Part shown: positions 5,026-6,427 of the stretch, one piece after another
How positions within the stretch are numbered: position 1 is the first letter of the stretch
Layout of the letters: the number at the start of each line of letters is the position of its first letter
Source of the DNA: Clostridia bacterium
GTDB taxonomy: Bacteria > Bacillota > Clostridia > Oscillospirales > CAG-272
Direction: 5' to 3'
DNA: 6,427 bases
NCBI GenBank assembly: GCA_017452215.1
Contig: JAFTMU010000286.1
Span: 1-6,427, forward strand
Notes under the pieces: generated by a model
Told to the model about the DNA's origin: nothing
Databases searched by the model: none
The model's input: only the letters and a program-made list of their open reading frames with translations
Made by a program: the position numbers and the translations under genes

Positions 5026-6219
5026 TTAGCCAAAGCAAGCAAGCAAAACGCCTGCCGCAACCGCCGAGCCGATAACGCCGGCAACGTTGGGTCCCATTGC
5101 GTGCATCAAAAGGAAGTTGGAAGGATCCGCCTTTTGCCCCTCGATCTGGGCAACACGTGCAGCCATGGGCACTGCCGAAACACCCGCCGAGCCAATCAAG
5201 GGATTGATCTTTCCACCCGTTAGCTTGCACATCAGCTTTGCCGTTAATAGTCCTCCAGCCGTAGAGATGGCAAAGGCAGTAAGCCCCAGAGCAATAATTT
5301 TGATCGTATCAATATCCAAGAACCGTTCCGCCGTTGCGGTAGCCCCCACCGAGATGCCAAGGCATACGGTCACAGCGTTCATCAAACCGTTTTGCACGGT
5401 TTTGGAAAGACGCTCGGTCACGCCGCAAACGTTGAGGATGTTACCGAACATCAAGCATCCCACCAAGGAAAGTGCGGAAGGAACGATCAGTCCGACAACA
5501 ACGGTAACCATCACAGGAAAAATGATCTTTTCCAGTTTGGAAACGGGTCGAAGATCCGTCATTTTGATCTTTCTTTCCTTTTCCGTGGTCAAAAGGCGCA
5601 TAATGGGCGGCTGGATCATGGGAATGAGTGCCATATAAGAATACGCCGCAATGGCAATGGCGCCAAGAAGCTTGGGAGCAAGCGTTTTGGTAACGTAGAT
5701 CGCAGTAGGACCGTCGGCACCGCCGATGATACCGATTGAGGCAGCCTCCTGCGTGGTAAAACCGAGGAAGATCGCTCCTGCAAAAGCGACAAAAACGCCA
5801 AACTGTGCGCCCGCACCGATCAATAGACTCTTGGGATTAGAGATCAAGGGAGTGAAATCGGTCATAGCGCCAATACCGATAAAGATCAGGCACGGATACA
5901 GACCCGTCTTGACGCCGATGTAGAGAATATCCAACAATTCTCCCTTGTTCAGAATAGTCATATACGGGATCTCCCCCTCCACCATGTACCAATCGGAGTG
6001 GAACAGCTCAATCCCGGGGATATTCGTCAACAGCATTCCAACGGCAATGGGAAGCAAAAGCAACGGCTCAAACCCCTTGCCGATGGCAAGATAAATCAGA
6101 ACGCCCGCTATCGCAATCATCGCCAGGGTTTTGACAGCACTCACCCAGTCGCCGCCGCCAAATAATTGGGCAATGCCGGTTGATCCCAAAAAGCTTTGGA
6201 CACTTTGTATCAAATCCAT
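5026..6219 (-). CDS. oadB: Sodium-pump decarboxylase beta subunit, membrane carboxybiotin decarboxylase
   Basis: Integral membrane subunit that decarboxylates carboxybiotin and couples this to Na+ export. The 397-residue product is strongly hydrophobic, with hydrophobic segments around 30-47, 52-66, 105-120, 131-153, 183-201, 233-255, 276-295, 306-330 and 370-395. Signature regions are GGADGPTAIYV (166-176), NPLIGSAGVSAVPMAARV (339-356) and HAMGPNVAGVIGSAVAAG (373-390). Functional residues of Klebsiella OadB (D203, Y229, N373, G377, S382, R389) match D169, Y195, N339, G343, S348 and R355 with a constant offset of 34, so the active channel is intact; the N-terminus is shorter than in Klebsiella. 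The family also serves methylmalonyl-CoA and glutaconyl-CoA decarboxylases; the OadA neighbour points to oxaloacetate. The start at 6219 is preceded by AAAGGAA, which sits in a hairpin. The stop is doubled (TAATAA) and lies 24 bases before oadA. Confidence 0.95.
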   Translation of the reverse strand: MDLIQSVQSFLGSTGIAQLFGGGDWVSAVKTLAMIAIAGVLIYLAIGKGFEPLLLLPIAVGMLLTNIPGIELFHSDWYMVEGEIPYMTILNKGELLDILYIGVKTGLYPCLIFIGIGAMTDFTPLISNPKSLLIGAGAQFGVFVAFAGAIFLGFTTQEAASIGIIGGADGPTAIYVTKTLAPKLLGAIAIAAYSYMALIPMIQPPIMRLLTTEKERKIKMTDLRPVSKLEKIIFPVMVTVVVGLIVPSALSLVGCLMFGNILNVCGVTERLSKTVQNGLMNAVTVCLGISVGATATAERFLDIDTIKIIALGLTAFAISTAGGLLTAKLMCKLTGGKINPLIGSAGVSAVPMAARVAQIEGQKADPSNFLLMHAMGPNVAGVIGSAVAAGVLLACFG

Positions 6220-6227
6220 AGCTCAAA

Positions 6228-6257
6228 TTCCTTTCTTTCGGATTTTGAAAAAAGGAA
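6228..6257 (-). promoter_or_regulatory. Hairpin hiding the oadB ribosome binding site
   Basis: Between the biotin carrier stop and oadB, the minus strand folds as TTCCTTTTTTC (6257-6247), a 7-base loop, and GAAAGAAAGGAA (6239-6228): eleven pairs with one bulged base. The 3' arm contains AAAGGAA, the ribosome binding site for the ATG at 6219. The 5' arm begins directly after the carrier protein's stop codon, so a ribosome ending there would open the stem. This suggests translational coupling of oadB to the carrier gene. The stem is A/U-rich and its strength in vivo is unknown. Confidence 0.5.
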
Positions 6258-6427
6258 TCAGTTCAAGGTCACGAGCACTGCATCGGTGGCAACCGAAGCG
6301 CCCTGTGTAGTCTCCACGCTGGCAACGACACCGTCCGAGGGAGCCATAATGTCGTTCTCCATCTTCATTGCCTCCAAAACGCAAAGCACGTCACCCTTCT
6401 TCACGGAGTCGCCAACCTTTACGTTTA
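6258..6427 (-). CDS. Biotin carboxyl carrier protein of the decarboxylase (C-terminal part, cut by window edge)
   Basis: The last 55 residues of a biotinyl (lipoyl-like) domain protein; its start lies beyond the right edge. It shows the half-barrel pattern VKVGDSVKKGDVLCVLEAMKM, the biotinylation motif EAMKMEN with the acceptor lysine at codon 6363-6365, and the second half MAPSDGVVASVETTQGASV, ending VLVTLN at TGA (6258-6260). It carries CO2 from the OadA carboxyltransferase to the membrane subunit OadB. The biotin domain is the C-terminal end of this protein, as in GcdC/MmdC-type carriers with a Pro/Ala-rich N-terminal linker, but the N-terminal part is not visible. It is 38 bases upstream of oadB on the same strand, so it is probably the same operon. 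An acetyl-CoA carboxylase AccB identity is less likely in this context. Confidence 0.93.
   Translation of the reverse strand, partial: NVKVGDSVKKGDVLCVLEAMKMENDIMAPSDGVVASVETTQGASVATDAVLVTLN

Noticed and set aside
1..6427. A mobile element, defence system, CRISPR array or unknown protein family.
   Set aside because: All space is accounted for by recognised housekeeping genes, stable-RNA control regions and terminators; I saw no transposase, integrase, regular repeat-spacer pattern or unexplained coding frame.

Overview
The window reads like ordinary chromosome from a Firmicute, most likely a member of the Clostridia. Three things point there: a long SRP RNA (about 270 nt) with an Alu domain, closely similar to the Bacillus scRNA; the order SRP RNA - dnaX - ybaB - recR - rRNA operon, as around the Bacillus subtilis origin-proximal rrn region; and a biotin-dependent sodium-pump decarboxylase with its biotin carrier on a separate protein. 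I cannot name a genus. Every feature I support is on the minus strand, so transcription runs from high to low coordinates.

Layout in the direction of transcription. (1) 6427-3558: the end of an operon for a Na+-translocating oxaloacetate decarboxylase: the C-terminal part of a biotin carrier protein (cut by the window edge), the membrane subunit OadB, and the carboxyltransferase subunit OadA, closed by a strong intrinsic terminator. (2) 3499-3117: the SRP RNA gene with its own promoter (17-bp spacer, extended -10), a leader/trailer stalk flanking the mature RNA, and an intrinsic terminator. (3) 3094-490: dnaX (polymerase III clamp-loader tau subunit), ybaB (nucleoid-associated protein) and recR (recombination mediator), closed by a 12-bp perfect-stem terminator at 420-470. 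(4) 357-1: no protein gene. This is the control region of a ribosomal RNA operon whose 16S gene must start just past the left edge: two tandem consensus-like promoters, A-tracts upstream of each, and an rRNA leader with a boxA-like antitermination element. The stretch 358-419 shows nothing I can name.

How it fits together: SRP RNA, DnaX/YbaB/RecR and rRNA are housekeeping functions of protein export, replication/repair and translation. The Oad genes couple decarboxylation of oxaloacetate to Na+ export in fermentative metabolism. I found no mobile element, CRISPR array, phage gene or unknown protein family. The points most worth checking are RNA-level: pairing between the SRP RNA leader and trailer that competes with the terminator ahead of dnaX, a hairpin that hides the oadB ribosome binding site, and phased A-tracts between the two rRNA promoters.
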